A stretch of 13,985 nt of DNA from Pseudomonadota bacterium (lineage in GTDB: Bacteria; Pseudomonadota; Alphaproteobacteria; Micropepsales; Micropepsaceae): the NCBI GenBank assembly GCA_021817355.1, contig JAKAVI010000014.1, forward strand, positions 1-13,985, given 5' to 3'. Shown here one piece after another: positions 6,822 through 13,890 of this stretch. The notes under the pieces were generated by a model. That model made no database searches, was not told where the DNA came from, and worked only from the letters and a program-made list of their open reading frames with translations. Within the stretch, counting starts at the first letter, position 1, and every line of letters starts with the position of its first letter. The position numbers and the translations under genes are program-made.

Positions 6822-7484
6822 TTATGATCTGGCAAAACGCCCCAGGACCATTTCGGCCCGGCGCAGATCGCTGTCGAGCCGGGCCATGGTCCGGCCCAGA
6901 TCGGCCTCATCCTCAAGCCACACCGGCAGCACGCGAAACAACGCCAGGCCAAAGGCAAGACTGCGCGCGCCCAGCTGCCCCCCCTGATCGGCCCCGGCCA
7001 GGCTCAGCAGCCAGCGGGCAACAGCGGCAAAGCCGTGGCGCGCGCAAAGCAGCGTCAAGGGATCGCGCCGCAGCCCCGCATGGAGCGCGGCCATTGCCGG
7101 CTTGTGGGGCTCCAGCGCCTCAAACCAGCTCATGGCCACCTCGAACAACTGATCATGCGCCGTGGCGCCGGGCTCGGGGACATGATGGGCCGCAACGTCA
7201 CGCGCAAGTTCACTCAGGATCAAAGACAGCAGCTCTATCTTGGACGGGCAGAGCGTAATGAGGTCCTTCAGAGGCACCCCTGCGGCGCGGGCCACCGCGG
7301 TCAGCTGAAGTTCGTCCCATGGCTTCTTCGCCAGCAACCTCAGTGCGGCAACACCAAGACGCCGGTGGGGCGCTGCCGGGGTGCGCGCGGGCACCTCAGC
7401 ACGCGGCGCTGCTGCCTTTTTTTTGCTGGCGCGCGGGGAGGGCGGCCGCGACGACGCTTTGGCGGTGGTGCGTTTGCTCGGCAT
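6822..7484 (-). CDS. TetR-like transcriptional regulator
   Basis: This 220-residue protein has a short helix-turn-helix region at about 43-95 in TetR style: GVAALRLLAKKPWDELQLTA, then VARAAGVPLKDLITLCPSK and the entry to helix 4. An alpha-helical ligand/dimer-type C-terminal domain follows, ending TMARLDSDLRRAEMVLGRF. The first 40 residues are an unusual basic, Lys/Ala/Pro-rich extension encoded partly by an A8 tract. The HTH signature is degenerate (LCPSK where a Tyr-x-x-Phe-x-x-Lys pattern is common), so the TetR call is by overall pattern. No Shine-Dalgarno sequence is obvious before the ATG at 7484. It lies 86 bp downstream of proC on the same strand and converges with the kinase. Its targets cannot be inferred. 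Confidence 0.7.
   Translation of the reverse strand: MPSKRTTAKASSRPPSPRASKKKAAAPRAEVPARTPAAPHRRLGVAALRLLAKKPWDELQLTAVARAAGVPLKDLITLCPSKIELLSLILSELARDVAAHHVPEPGATAHDQLFEVAMSWFEALEPHKPAMAALHAGLRRDPLTLLCARHGFAAVARWLLSLAGADQGGQLGARSLAFGLALFRVLPVWLEDEADLGRTMARLDSDLRRAEMVLGRFARS
7416..7424 (-). other. A8 homopolymer with an in-frame A_AAA_AAG slippery heptamer
   Basis: On the minus strand, codons 21-23 of the TetR-like gene read AAA AAA AAG, giving eight consecutive A residues in an otherwise GC-rich gene. The in-frame heptamer A AAA AAG is the same as the E. coli dnaX slippery sequence. A -1 shift here reaches a stop after about six codons. The tract itself is seen; slippage is inference. Confidence 0.6.
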
Positions 7485-7570
7485 GCACCATGTTTGCCCG
7501 CAGCCTCGTCAGGGTTCAAGCGCAGCCAAAGGCCGTGCGCATCTGCCACAGCGTTCTAGCCAAGAGGGCC

Positions 7571-8383
7571 TCAGCTCGAAAGCTCCTTGGCGCGCCGATT
7601 GGCCGCCGCCACCGCCGCCCGCATCAAGGCTATGAGCCCGTCCTCGCCCATCAGCACCGATAGCGCCGCTTCGGTGGTGCCGCCCGGACTGGTCACATCG
7701 CGACGCAGCGCCTCCGGCGGCCTTGGATCTGCAGCGAGCAACGCCCCTGCGCCCATGATCGTTGCCCGTGCGAGCTGCTCGGCCACCGCCTGCGGCAGGC
7801 CGATCGCCCGCCCTGCCTGCGCCAGCGCCTCGACCAAATAGAAGACATAGGCCGGACCCGAGCCGGAGACCGCGGTGGTGGCGTCGATGAGGGCTTCCTT
7901 GTTCAGCCACAAGGTCTCACCCAGCGGCGCGAGCAGGGCCTCGGCGAGCTTGCGCTCGCCTGGCGCGATCTTAGCAGGCGCAAAGAGCGAGGATATCCCC
8001 CGGCCAATGGCGCCGGGAGTGTTGGGCATGGCGCGCACGATGCGCGCATCACGGCCAAAATGCTTGCGCAGCGTGGCGATCGAGGTTCCCGCCGCAATGG
8101 ACAGCATCAAGGTTCCGGCCCTGGCGATGGGCGACAGATGTGCCGCTTCGTGGCGCAGGATCTGGGGCTTGATGGCGATGACGCAGGCCCGCAGCCTGGA
8201 GGGGGCCTGCGCTGCAGCGGTGATCACCTTGATCTGTCCTGCCTTGGCCTGTGCCAGGAGGGCGGCCCCGGGATTGGGTTCAACCACCACCACCGGGCCG
8301 ATGTCGCGGGCAAGCCAGCCCTTAAGAAGGGCTCCGCCCATGCGCCCGGCGCCAATGAGAAGGATAGGGGCAGTCTTTGCCAT
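7571..8383 (-). CDS. proC: Pyrroline-5-carboxylate reductase
   Basis: ProC reduces 1-pyrroline-5-carboxylate to proline with NAD(P)H, the last step of proline synthesis, as a cytosolic oligomer. The 270-residue product has the N-terminal Rossmann motif GAGRMG (11-16), AIKPQ (70-74), MPNTP (119-123), and the P5CR signature around SGSGPAYVF (173-181) and TSPGGTTEAA (231-240), all at usual spacing. The ATG at 8383 was chosen over an upstream in-frame ATG at 8449, because homologues begin just before ILLIGAGRMG. Its A overlaps the last base of the ybjN stop (TGATG), so translation is probably coupled. No independent Shine-Dalgarno sequence is visible. Confidence 0.95.
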   Translation of the reverse strand: MAKTAPILLIGAGRMGGALLKGWLARDIGPVVVVEPNPGAALLAQAKAGQIKVITAAAQAPSRLRACVIAIKPQILRHEAAHLSPIARAGTLMLSIAAGTSIATLRKHFGRDARIVRAMPNTPGAIGRGISSLFAPAKIAPGERKLAEALLAPLGETLWLNKEALIDATTAVSGSGPAYVFYLVEALAQAGRAIGLPQAVAEQLARATIMGAGALLAADPRPPEALRRDVTSPGGTTEAALSVLMGEDGLIALMRAAVAAANRRAKELSS

Positions 8384-8883
8384 CAGGCTTCGCCGGCGCA
8401 TTCGAGCACGGCTGCGGCAATCGCCTCCTGTGCCGTCTTGCCCCCCCACAATACGAACTGAAAGGCGGGATAGTAGTATTCGCAGGCTTCAACCGCGAGG
8501 TTGAGCAGCGCCTCACACTGGCTCGCACTCGCCATCGCCTCGGGGAAGATCATGGCATGGCGATAGATCAGGGTACCGTCCTCGGGCCACAGGTCGAAAT
8601 GGCCGATCCACAGCTTGGCATTCACGTGCACGAGCAGATTGGCCACCTCCTGGCGCCGTGTCGGCTCGACCCGCATGTCAAAGGCACTCGACAGATGCAG
8701 GGACTGCAGATCCTCGCGCCAGGTGAAACTGAAATGATGGTCACACCAGCGACCGGCGACCGACAGATTGAGCTCGTCGCGCCCGGTTCGTTCGAACGGC
8801 CAGCCATTGTCCTCGACGCTGCGCTCCAGCATGTCGAGGGGATGATCGCCCGCTGCGACGTCTTCCCGATAGGCAAGGCTCAT
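8383..8883 (-). CDS. YbjN-domain protein
   Basis: This is a 166-residue soluble protein of the YbjN family (type III secretion chaperone-like fold), a conserved alphaproteobacterial neighbour of proC with poorly defined biochemistry. Features consistent with the family are a short N-terminal helix (HPLDMLERSVEDNGWPFER), beta-strands (LNLSVAGRWCDHHFSFTWRE, LHLSSAFDMRV), the RRQEVANLLVHVNAKLWIGHFDL helix-strand unit and ACEYYYPAFQFVLWGG near the end. I use the ATG at 8883 because AGGAG lies 7 nt upstream. The ATG at 8889 is only 1 nt from that AGGAG, and longer in-frame starts up to 9021 add residues unlike the family. The stop overlaps the proC start, suggesting one operon. Confidence 0.82.
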   Translation of the reverse strand: MSLAYREDVAAGDHPLDMLERSVEDNGWPFERTGRDELNLSVAGRWCDHHFSFTWREDLQSLHLSSAFDMRVEPTRRQEVANLLVHVNAKLWIGHFDLWPEDGTLIYRHAMIFPEAMASASQCEALLNLAVEACEYYYPAFQFVLWGGKTAQEAIAAAVLECAGEA

Positions 8884-8890
8884 TCCCATA

Positions 8891-8895
8891 CTCCT
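8891..8895 (-). promoter_or_regulatory. Shine-Dalgarno selecting the ybjN start
   Basis: AGGAG on the minus strand is 7 nt from the ATG at 8883 but 1 nt from the ATG at 8889. The second ATG is therefore the better start. Confidence 0.6.
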
Positions 8896-9006
8896 GCGGG
8901 TGACGGCAGTACTTTGCGCGTTCGACACAAAACGAAGCACCCTGCGTTCAACCTGACACAGGATTTTGCGGCTGCACAAGAGTCCGAAGGCCGTCACATT
9001 TGTCCC

Positions 9007-9025
9007 AGCTGTGCAATTCACAGCT
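9007..9025. repeat. Inverted repeat AGCTGTG-N5-CACAGCT
   Basis: A perfect 7-bp inverted repeat with a 5-nt centre lies between the end of ubiK and the start of ybjN. No T-run follows on either strand, so it is not a canonical intrinsic terminator. It could be an RNA hairpin in the ubiK-ybjN transcript or a dimeric operator upstream of ybjN-proC. Confidence 0.45.
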
Positions 9026-9063
9026 TTGGTCCGCCAAGTCCGGGCACCAGCTTGGACAGGCTC

Positions 9064-9330
9064 TCAGTCCGGCGCGCCGGCCTCGCCACCAAGGCGCGCT
9101 TCAAGAGCGGCGATGCGTTTTGCCAACGCGTCGTTTTCTTCGCGGGCCTTCTGCGCCATGGCTCGCACCGCCTCGAATTCCTCCCGCGGGACAAAATCCA
9201 TATCCGCCACCAACTTTTCCAGACGGTGACGCATGAAGGTATCGGCCTCGTTGCGGACCGATTGGGCAGCGCCGGCCGCATCGCTGAACAGACGGGCAAG
9301 CCCGTCAAGAATCGGATTGTCGCTCTGCAT
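9064..9330 (-). CDS. ubiK: UbiK/BMFP-family ubiquinone biosynthesis accessory factor
   Basis: UbiK-type proteins are small coiled-coil trimers that assist aerobic ubiquinone synthesis (binding UbiJ in enterobacteria) and have membrane-fusogenic activity in vitro. The 88-residue product opens MQSDNPILDGLARLFSDAAG, then has an amphipathic helix and ends in the heptad-like coiled coil FVPREEFEAVRAMAQKAREE followed by NDALAKRIAALEARL, the hallmark BMFP tail. The ATG at 9330 is 6 nt from GAGGAG; the ATG at 9336 directly abuts that sequence and is less likely. It is divergent from lgt and upstream of ybjN-proC, a recurrent alphaproteobacterial order. Confidence 0.88.
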   Translation of the reverse strand: MQSDNPILDGLARLFSDAAGAAQSVRNEADTFMRHRLEKLVADMDFVPREEFEAVRAMAQKAREENDALAKRIAALEARLGGEAGAPD

Positions 9331-9429
9331 GGGCATCTCCTCTTTAACCTAGACATAATGAATTTGCCGCCAATAGCGAATAGGGGTGAAATCGCCTATG
9401 AGTAGACCCTGCCACCAATCGCCTCGGCC
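9331..9429. promoter_or_regulatory. Divergent intergenic region between ubiK and lgt
   Basis: This 99-bp gap must hold the ubiK promoter and probably that of the lgt operon. It is visibly AT-richer than its surroundings (9342-9387). The ubiK Shine-Dalgarno GAGGAG is at 9337-9342 on the minus strand. I see no pair of -35/-10 boxes good enough to call on either strand. Confidence 0.4.
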
Positions 9430-10347
9430 ATGATGCATATCCCTCTCCTTGAAGCCCTCCTGCCCTATCCCCGGATCAATCCCATCGCCCTCCAGCTGGG
9501 GCCGATTGCCATCCGCTGGTACGCCCTTGCCTACATTGCAGGCCTGCTGTTGGGCTGGTGGCTGATCCTCAGCCAGCTGGCGCAGCGCTCCTTGTGGACC
9601 AACGCCCCATTTTACGGCTCGGCGCCGGCCAATGCCGAGCAGATCGGGGATCTTGTGGTGTGGGCAACCTTCGGCGTCATTCTCGGCGGCCGCCTCGGCT
9701 GGGTGTTGTTCTATGGCGTGATCCTGTGTTCGGGCGACCACGGCTATCCTTACTGCTACGGGCTGCCGGGGCACTTCCTCACCGATCCCATCAAGATCTT
9801 CGCCGCCTGGCAGGGGGGCATGTCCTTTCATGGCGGGCTGATCGGTGTTGCCATCGCCATCTCTGTCTTCAGTTCACGGCAGAAACTGAATGCGCTCCAG
9901 CTCGGTGACCTCGTGGCCAGCGTCGCGCCGATCGGACTGTTCTTCGGACGCCTTGCCAATTTCATCAATGACGAGCTCTGGGGGCGCCCGACCAACGTGC
10001 CCTGGGCCATGATCTTTCCCCGCGGCGGCAATATTCCGCGCCATCCGAGCCAGCTTTATGAGGCCGCACTTGAGGGCATTGCCCTTTTCATCATTCTGCA
10101 GCTGGGTCTGCGCAAATTCCGCTGGCACCAGAAGCCGGGTCTTCTGATCGGCGCCTTTTTGCTCGGTTACGGCGTGTTTCGCAGCTTCGTCGAGATGTAT
10201 CGCGAACCCGATGCGCCCTTCCTTGGCCCCATCACCATGGGACAGGCCCTGTCCTCTTTCATGATCATCGGCGCTGTCTATTTCTTCTGGCGCGCATTGC
10301 GACAACAGCCTGAGGGCCCCAAGGCGATCAGACGGGCCAAGGGGTGA
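9430..10347 (+). CDS. lgt: Prolipoprotein diacylglyceryl transferase
   Basis: Lgt transfers a diacylglyceryl group from phosphatidylglycerol to the lipobox cysteine of prelipoproteins, the first step of lipoprotein maturation in the inner membrane. The 305-residue polytopic protein has IRWYALAYIAGLLLGWW, GGRLGWVLFY, GGMSFHGGLIG (His134, matching E. coli His103), the signature GRLANFINDELWGRPT (Arg174, Asn177, Glu182), RHPSQLYEA and FRSFVEMYREPDA (Arg251, Glu255). About seven membrane helices are evident. Between GGRLGWVLFY and the next conserved block there are about 16 more residues than in E. coli Lgt, including CSGDHGYPYC (Cys100, Cys109). The start is ATG 9430 or the adjacent 9433; no clear Shine-Dalgarno sequence. 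The stop overlaps midA (GTGA). Confidence 0.95.
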   Translation: MMHIPLLEALLPYPRINPIALQLGPIAIRWYALAYIAGLLLGWWLILSQLAQRSLWTNAPFYGSAPANAEQIGDLVVWATFGVILGGRLGWVLFYGVILCSGDHGYPYCYGLPGHFLTDPIKIFAAWQGGMSFHGGLIGVAIAISVFSSRQKLNALQLGDLVASVAPIGLFFGRLANFINDELWGRPTNVPWAMIFPRGGNIPRHPSQLYEAALEGIALFIILQLGLRKFRWHQKPGLLIGAFLLGYGVFRSFVEMYREPDAPFLGPITMGQALSSFMIIGAVYFFWRALRQQPEGPKAIRRAKG

Positions 10348-11429
10348 ACGCGCTCTCCCAGCGTTTGGCTGGGCTGATTGCGGCGCAAGGACCACTCTCG
10401 GTAGCACAGTTCATGGCGCTGGCGCTGATGGATCCCGATTACGGCTATTACGCGCACCAAGATCCCTTCGGTGAAGAGGGGGATTTCATCACGGCGCCCG
10501 AAGTCAGCCAGATGTTCGGCGAGCTGCTCGGGCTGTGGCTGGTAGAAGCCTGGCGCGACCAGGGCTCAGCATCCGCAGTGCATCTGATCGAGCTGGGACC
10601 AGGCCGTGGCACCATGATGGCCGATGTACTGCGCGCCACCCTAAGGGTTGCGCCAGAGTTTCTTGCCGCCGCCGAAGTTACTCTCATCGAAGCCAGCCCG
10701 CGCCTGCGGACAGAGCAGGAGCAGCGCCTGGCCGCCACCCCGGCCAGGCTCAGCTGGAGCTCGACGTTAAAGCTCGAGGCCCTCACAGGGCCCCTGTTCG
10801 TGCTCGCCAACGAGTTTTTTGATGCCCTGCCGGTGCGCCAGTTCCTGCGCGTGGGCGAAAAATGGCATGAGCGCCTCGTGACCCTTGGCAGCCATGGCGA
10901 GCTTGAATTTGCTATTGCCCCAATGGCGACGCAGGCGCTGGCCCCGCCCCCGGGGCGACCGCCAGCGCGCGCCGGCGATCTCTTTGAGCACTGCCCTTCC
11001 GCCCTTGCCCTCTGCGAGAACCTTGCGGCCACCATCGCCCGCCAGGGCGGCGCGGCGCTCATCGTCGACTACGGATATGACGCCATGGCTGGGTTTGGCG
11101 ACACCCTGCAGGCGCTTCGGAGGCATCGCTACGTTCCAGTGCTGCAGACCCCGGGCGAAGCCGATGTGACCGCCCATGTGGATTTTGCTGCCCTTGCCCT
11201 TGCTGCCCGTCACGGCGGCGCCGCCGTCTATGGTCCGCGCCCGCAGGGCCCCTTCCTCACTGCGCTCGGCATCGAACAGCGCTGTGGCGCCTTGATCCGC
11301 TCCGCGCCCGACGCGGCAGGAGTTCTCAGCCGCCAGCTCAACCGCCTGTGCGGCAAGGACGAGATGGGGCAGCTGTTCAAAGCATTGGCGCTCCTGCCCC
11401 AGCATGCGCCCATGCCCGCAGGCTTTTGA
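10344..11429 (+). CDS. MidA/NDUFAF7-family class I SAM-dependent methyltransferase
   Basis: This 361-residue protein belongs to the family of human NDUFAF7/MidA, which dimethylates an arginine of the NDUFS2/NuoD subunit during complex I assembly; the bacterial role is inferred. Landmarks are PDYGYYAHQDPFGEEGDFIT (31-50), APEVSQMFGELLGLWL, the SAM-binding motif LIELGPGRGTMM (81-92), VLANEFFDALPVRQF, AALIVDYGYD and DVTAHVDFAAL. The start is GTG at 10344, overlapping the lgt TGA (GTGA), without a well-spaced Shine-Dalgarno sequence, so translation is probably coupled to lgt. The gene ends in TGA 66 nt before pgeF; lgt, midA and pgeF look like one operon. Confidence 0.9.
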   Translation: MNALSQRLAGLIAAQGPLSVAQFMALALMDPDYGYYAHQDPFGEEGDFITAPEVSQMFGELLGLWLVEAWRDQGSASAVHLIELGPGRGTMMADVLRATLRVAPEFLAAAEVTLIEASPRLRTEQEQRLAATPARLSWSSTLKLEALTGPLFVLANEFFDALPVRQFLRVGEKWHERLVTLGSHGELEFAIAPMATQALAPPPGRPPARAGDLFEHCPSALALCENLAATIARQGGAALIVDYGYDAMAGFGDTLQALRRHRYVPVLQTPGEADVTAHVDFAALALAARHGGAAVYGPRPQGPFLTALGIEQRCGALIRSAPDAAGVLSRQLNRLCGKDEMGQLFKALALLPQHAPMPAGF

Positions 11430-11495
11430 GGAGGGCCCGGTTCATGTCCGCGCGCCACGATCACCCTTCATTCTCGGCCGAAAGGACGCTCCGCG

Positions 11496-12284
11496 ATGGC
11501 TGAAAAGATCCTGAAACTTGAGGCTGGGGTCCTGCGCAGCCCGGGGATTGCACATGGCTTCTTCGGTCGGCGCGGCGGGGTCAGCGAGGGCATCTACGCT
11601 AGCCTCAACGGCGGGCCAGGCTCGGGCGATGCGCGCGATCGCGTCGAGGAGAACCGCCGGCGGGTGGCCCATAGCCTGGGCAGTCACAGCCTGGTCAATA
11701 CTCATCAGTGCCATAGTGCCGAAGCCGTTCGGGTCACTACCCCCTGGGCGCTGGGTGCCGGACCCAAGGCAGATGGCCTTGTTACCGACCGCAGGGATGT
11801 GGCCCTGGCGATCCTGACCGCCGATTGCGCGCCGGTGCTACTGGCCGATGCGCAGGCAGGGGTGATCGGCGCCGCCCATGCCGGCTGGCGGGGCGCGATC
11901 GGCGGCATCATCGAGGCCACCATTGCCCAGATGCTGGACCTGGGCGCTAGGAGGCAACGCATCTGCGCGGCCATCGGTCCGGCAATCAGTCAGGCCCATT
12001 ATGAGGTCGGCCCAGAATTTACGGCCCGCTTCCTCGAGGCCGACCCCAGGAACGCACGCTTCTTCATTCCGGCCGAACGGCCACAGCACCATTACTTCGG
12101 GCTCGAAGACTATGTCGGCGAACGGTTGCGCACCGCCGGTGTGGGCCGGATCGAGCCTTTGGGGGTTTGCACCTATGGGCAGACGCAGGATTTCTTTTCC
12201 TATCGCCGCAACACCCATGCCGGGACCAGCGAGTACGGACGGCAACTCTCGGCAATCGCGCTTCGCGCTCCAGCTGGGCAATGA
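11496..12284 (+). CDS. pgeF: PgeF/YfiH-family multicopper-oxidase-fold protein (polyphenol oxidase family)
   Basis: The 262-residue cytoplasmic protein belongs to the YlmD/YfiH/LACC1 fold, named polyphenol oxidase and also credited with purine nucleoside cleavage and peptidoglycan-precursor editing (PgeF). The metal/catalytic triad is visible: His73 (NTHQCHS), Cys111 (LTADCAPVLL) and His128 (AAHAGWRG). Other landmarks are HGFFGRRGGVSEG (20-32), SLNGG (36-40), KADGLVT, AAIGPAISQAHYEVG, and CTYGQTQDFFSYRRN near the end. The ATG at 11496 has AGGA about 9 nt upstream and matches the usual length. It lies 66 nt after midA on the same strand. Substrate in this organism is not decided by sequence. 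Confidence 0.9.
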   Translation: MAEKILKLEAGVLRSPGIAHGFFGRRGGVSEGIYASLNGGPGSGDARDRVEENRRRVAHSLGSHSLVNTHQCHSAEAVRVTTPWALGAGPKADGLVTDRRDVALAILTADCAPVLLADAQAGVIGAAHAGWRGAIGGIIEATIAQMLDLGARRQRICAAIGPAISQAHYEVGPEFTARFLEADPRNARFFIPAERPQHHYFGLEDYVGERLRTAGVGRIEPLGVCTYGQTQDFFSYRRNTHAGTSEYGRQLSAIALRAPAGQ

Positions 12285-12427
12285 TCGCTCCTGGCGCGTG
12301 TCCGGAGCCCTGAGCGCGCCGCGGCGCAAAGGCGGGTTTACCGTCCACCACTTGCTTGCTAGAACGCCCCGGGCTTTACGGAAGTGTCAAACCGTTTTGC
12401 CGCCATTCATCCTCTGAGGCGTGCGGT

Positions 12428-13387
12428 ATGAGCGATGCAGAACTGACCCGCGGCATGAAATTGATCGCGGGCAATTCCAACCGCGAGCTGGCCGAGAAGG
12501 TTGGCCAGTACCTCAAGCTCCCCTTTACCAAGGCGATCGTGCGGCGCTTTGCCGATATGGAGGTCTTCGTTGAGATCCAGGAAAATGTCCGGGGCGAGGA
12601 CATTTTTGTAATCCAGTCGACCAGCTATCCCGCCAATGACAACTTGATGGAGCTTCTGATCGTGATCGATGCCTTAAAGCGGGCCTCGGCACGACGCATT
12701 ACCGCCGTGATCCCGTATTTTGGCTATGCCCGCCAGGATCGCAAGGTGGGGCCAAGGACCCCGATCTCAGCCAAGCTGGTGGCCAATCTGATCACCGAGG
12801 CTGGCGCGAACCGGGTGCTCACCGTCGATCTGCATGCCGGCCAGATCCAGGGCTTTTTCGACATCCCCACCGACAATCTCTATGGCGCACCGGTGATCGT
12901 GAAGGACATCCAGGACTATCTCGGCGAAGACAACCTGATGGTGGTCTCCCCTGACGTGGGCGGGGTGGTGCGGGCCAGGGCCCTGGCCAAGCGGCTGGGA
13001 GCAGACCTTGCCATCGTCGACAAGCGCCGCGAGCGGGCCGGCGAGTCCGAGGTCATGAACATCATCGGCGATGTCAGGGGACGCTCCTGCATTCTGGTCG
13101 ACGACATCGTCGATTCCGGCGGCACCATCTGCAATGCCGCCGAAGCCCTGATTGCCAAGGGCGCCAAGGATGTCTGCGCCTATGCGACCCACGGTGTTCT
13201 GTCAGGAGGCGCCGTCGCCCGCATCGCCGCCTCGAAGCTCAAATCCATGGTGGTCACCGATTCGATCGCGGCCACCGACGAGGTGCGAAAATGTCCCAAT
13301 ATCCGTCGTATCTCGATTGCACCCTTGATCGGCGAAGCGATGCGACGCATCAATAACGAAGAAAGCGTATCAAGCCTTTTTGATTAG
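12428..13387 (+). CDS. prs: Ribose-phosphate pyrophosphokinase (PRPP synthase)
   Basis: Prs converts ribose-5-phosphate and ATP to PRPP, the precursor for purines, pyrimidines, NAD, histidine and tryptophan. The 319-residue protein contains the class I landmarks: [48 protein letters not shown], the Mg/ATP site [38 protein letters not shown], and the PRPP loop [12 protein letters not shown] followed by [10 protein letters not shown]. The ATG at 12428 has GAGG 8 nt upstream; MKLIAGNSN (9 codons in) is a common alternative start. It ends in TAG. A 143-bp gap separates it from pgeF, so it may have its own promoter, though no convincing boxes are visible. Confidence 0.96.
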   Translation: MSDAELTRGMKLIAGNSNRELAEKVGQYLKLPFTKAIVRRFADMEVFVEIQENVRGEDIFVIQSTSYPANDNLMELLIVIDALKRASARRITAVIPYFGYARQDRKVGPRTPISAKLVANLITEAGANRVLTVDLHAGQIQGFFDIPTDNLYGAPVIVKDIQDYLGEDNLMVVSPDVGGVVRARALAKRLGADLAIVDKRRERAGESEVMNIIGDVRGRSCILVDDIVDSGGTICNAAEALIAKGAKDVCAYATHGVLSGGAVARIAASKLKSMVVTDSIAATDEVRKCPNIRRISIAPLIGEAMRRINNEESVSSLFD

Positions 13388-13402
13388 TCCTTAGAATTAG
13401 TG

Positions 13403-13434
13403 GCCGCCCGTAAACCTAGAATAAACCGGGTGGC
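13403..13434 (+). terminator. Weak candidate hairpin downstream of prs
   Basis: GCCGCCCG (13403-13410) and CGGGTGGC (13427-13434) can form an 8-bp stem with one G-U pair and a 16-nt AT-rich loop, starting 16 nt after the prs stop. No U-run follows (the next bases are ACTTATCC), so it is not a textbook intrinsic terminator. It may instead attenuate or stabilise prs mRNA. Confidence 0.3.
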
Positions 13435-13482
13435 ACTTATCCTTGCAGGTTGCAGCAGGCGCGAGCGGCGGGAGGCCATGGC

Positions 13483-13890
13483 ATGCGCTTTAGACGTAGA
13501 TGGCGGTTTCGCGTCCAGAATGACACCCGGGTCCACCCGCTGGACATCCTGGCAAGGCGTCCGCTTGCCGCTGCGATCTACTGGCTTCCCATCTTCGCCA
13601 TCGCGGCCACGGGTTATTCGGCGGTGAGCAGTGACTTGCGCACTGGGGTCTGGACCGGCGGCTGCGTGCTTATGGCCCTGGGCAGCCTCGTGAACGCCAT
13701 GCGCTGCGGCCGCCTGCAATCCTATCTGCTGACCCCCCTGTTTCTCCTAGGGGCTCTGGCGAGCCTTGCCTATGGCACCGGGCTCTGGCCTTTGGGCCCA
13801 GCCGGCTGGGGGCTGATCGGCTATGGTCTTTTGGCCGGGCTCTGCCTCGTCAGTCCACTGCCGGAACTTTTTCTGGGACGCTATCGCTGA
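13483..13890 (+). CDS. Small four-helix membrane protein of unknown function
   Basis: This 135-residue protein has a basic N-terminus (MRFRRRWRFRVQ) followed by four predicted membrane segments at about 32-52, 58-74, 80-98 and 106-124, and ends PELFLGRYR. The pattern NAMRCGRLQSYLLTPLFLLG, then GLWPLG and GWGLIGYGLL, recalls an uncharacterised proteobacterial membrane-protein family remembered with a Cys-Gly-Arg-x-His-Cys-Tyr core; here His-Cys is Gln-Ser. I do not know its function. The ATG at 13483 has GGGAGG 8 nt upstream; a TTG at 13450 is less likely. It follows prs on the same strand after 95 nt. A positive-inside reading would put the Arg-rich N-terminus in the cytoplasm. Confidence 0.65.
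   Translation: MRFRRRWRFRVQNDTRVHPLDILARRPLAAAIYWLPIFAIAATGYSAVSSDLRTGVWTGGCVLMALGSLVNAMRCGRLQSYLLTPLFLLGALASLAYGTGLWPLGPAGWGLIGYGLLAGLCLVSPLPELFLGRYR

Noticed and set aside
12316..12327. 12-bp GC palindrome GCGCCGCGGCGC between pgeF and prs
   Set aside because: It has no loop and no T-run, and short GC palindromes are expected by chance in such DNA.
12374..12397. ACGG/CCGT stem followed by TTTT as a pgeF terminator
   Set aside because: The stem is only 4 bp with a 10-nt loop, too weak to call.
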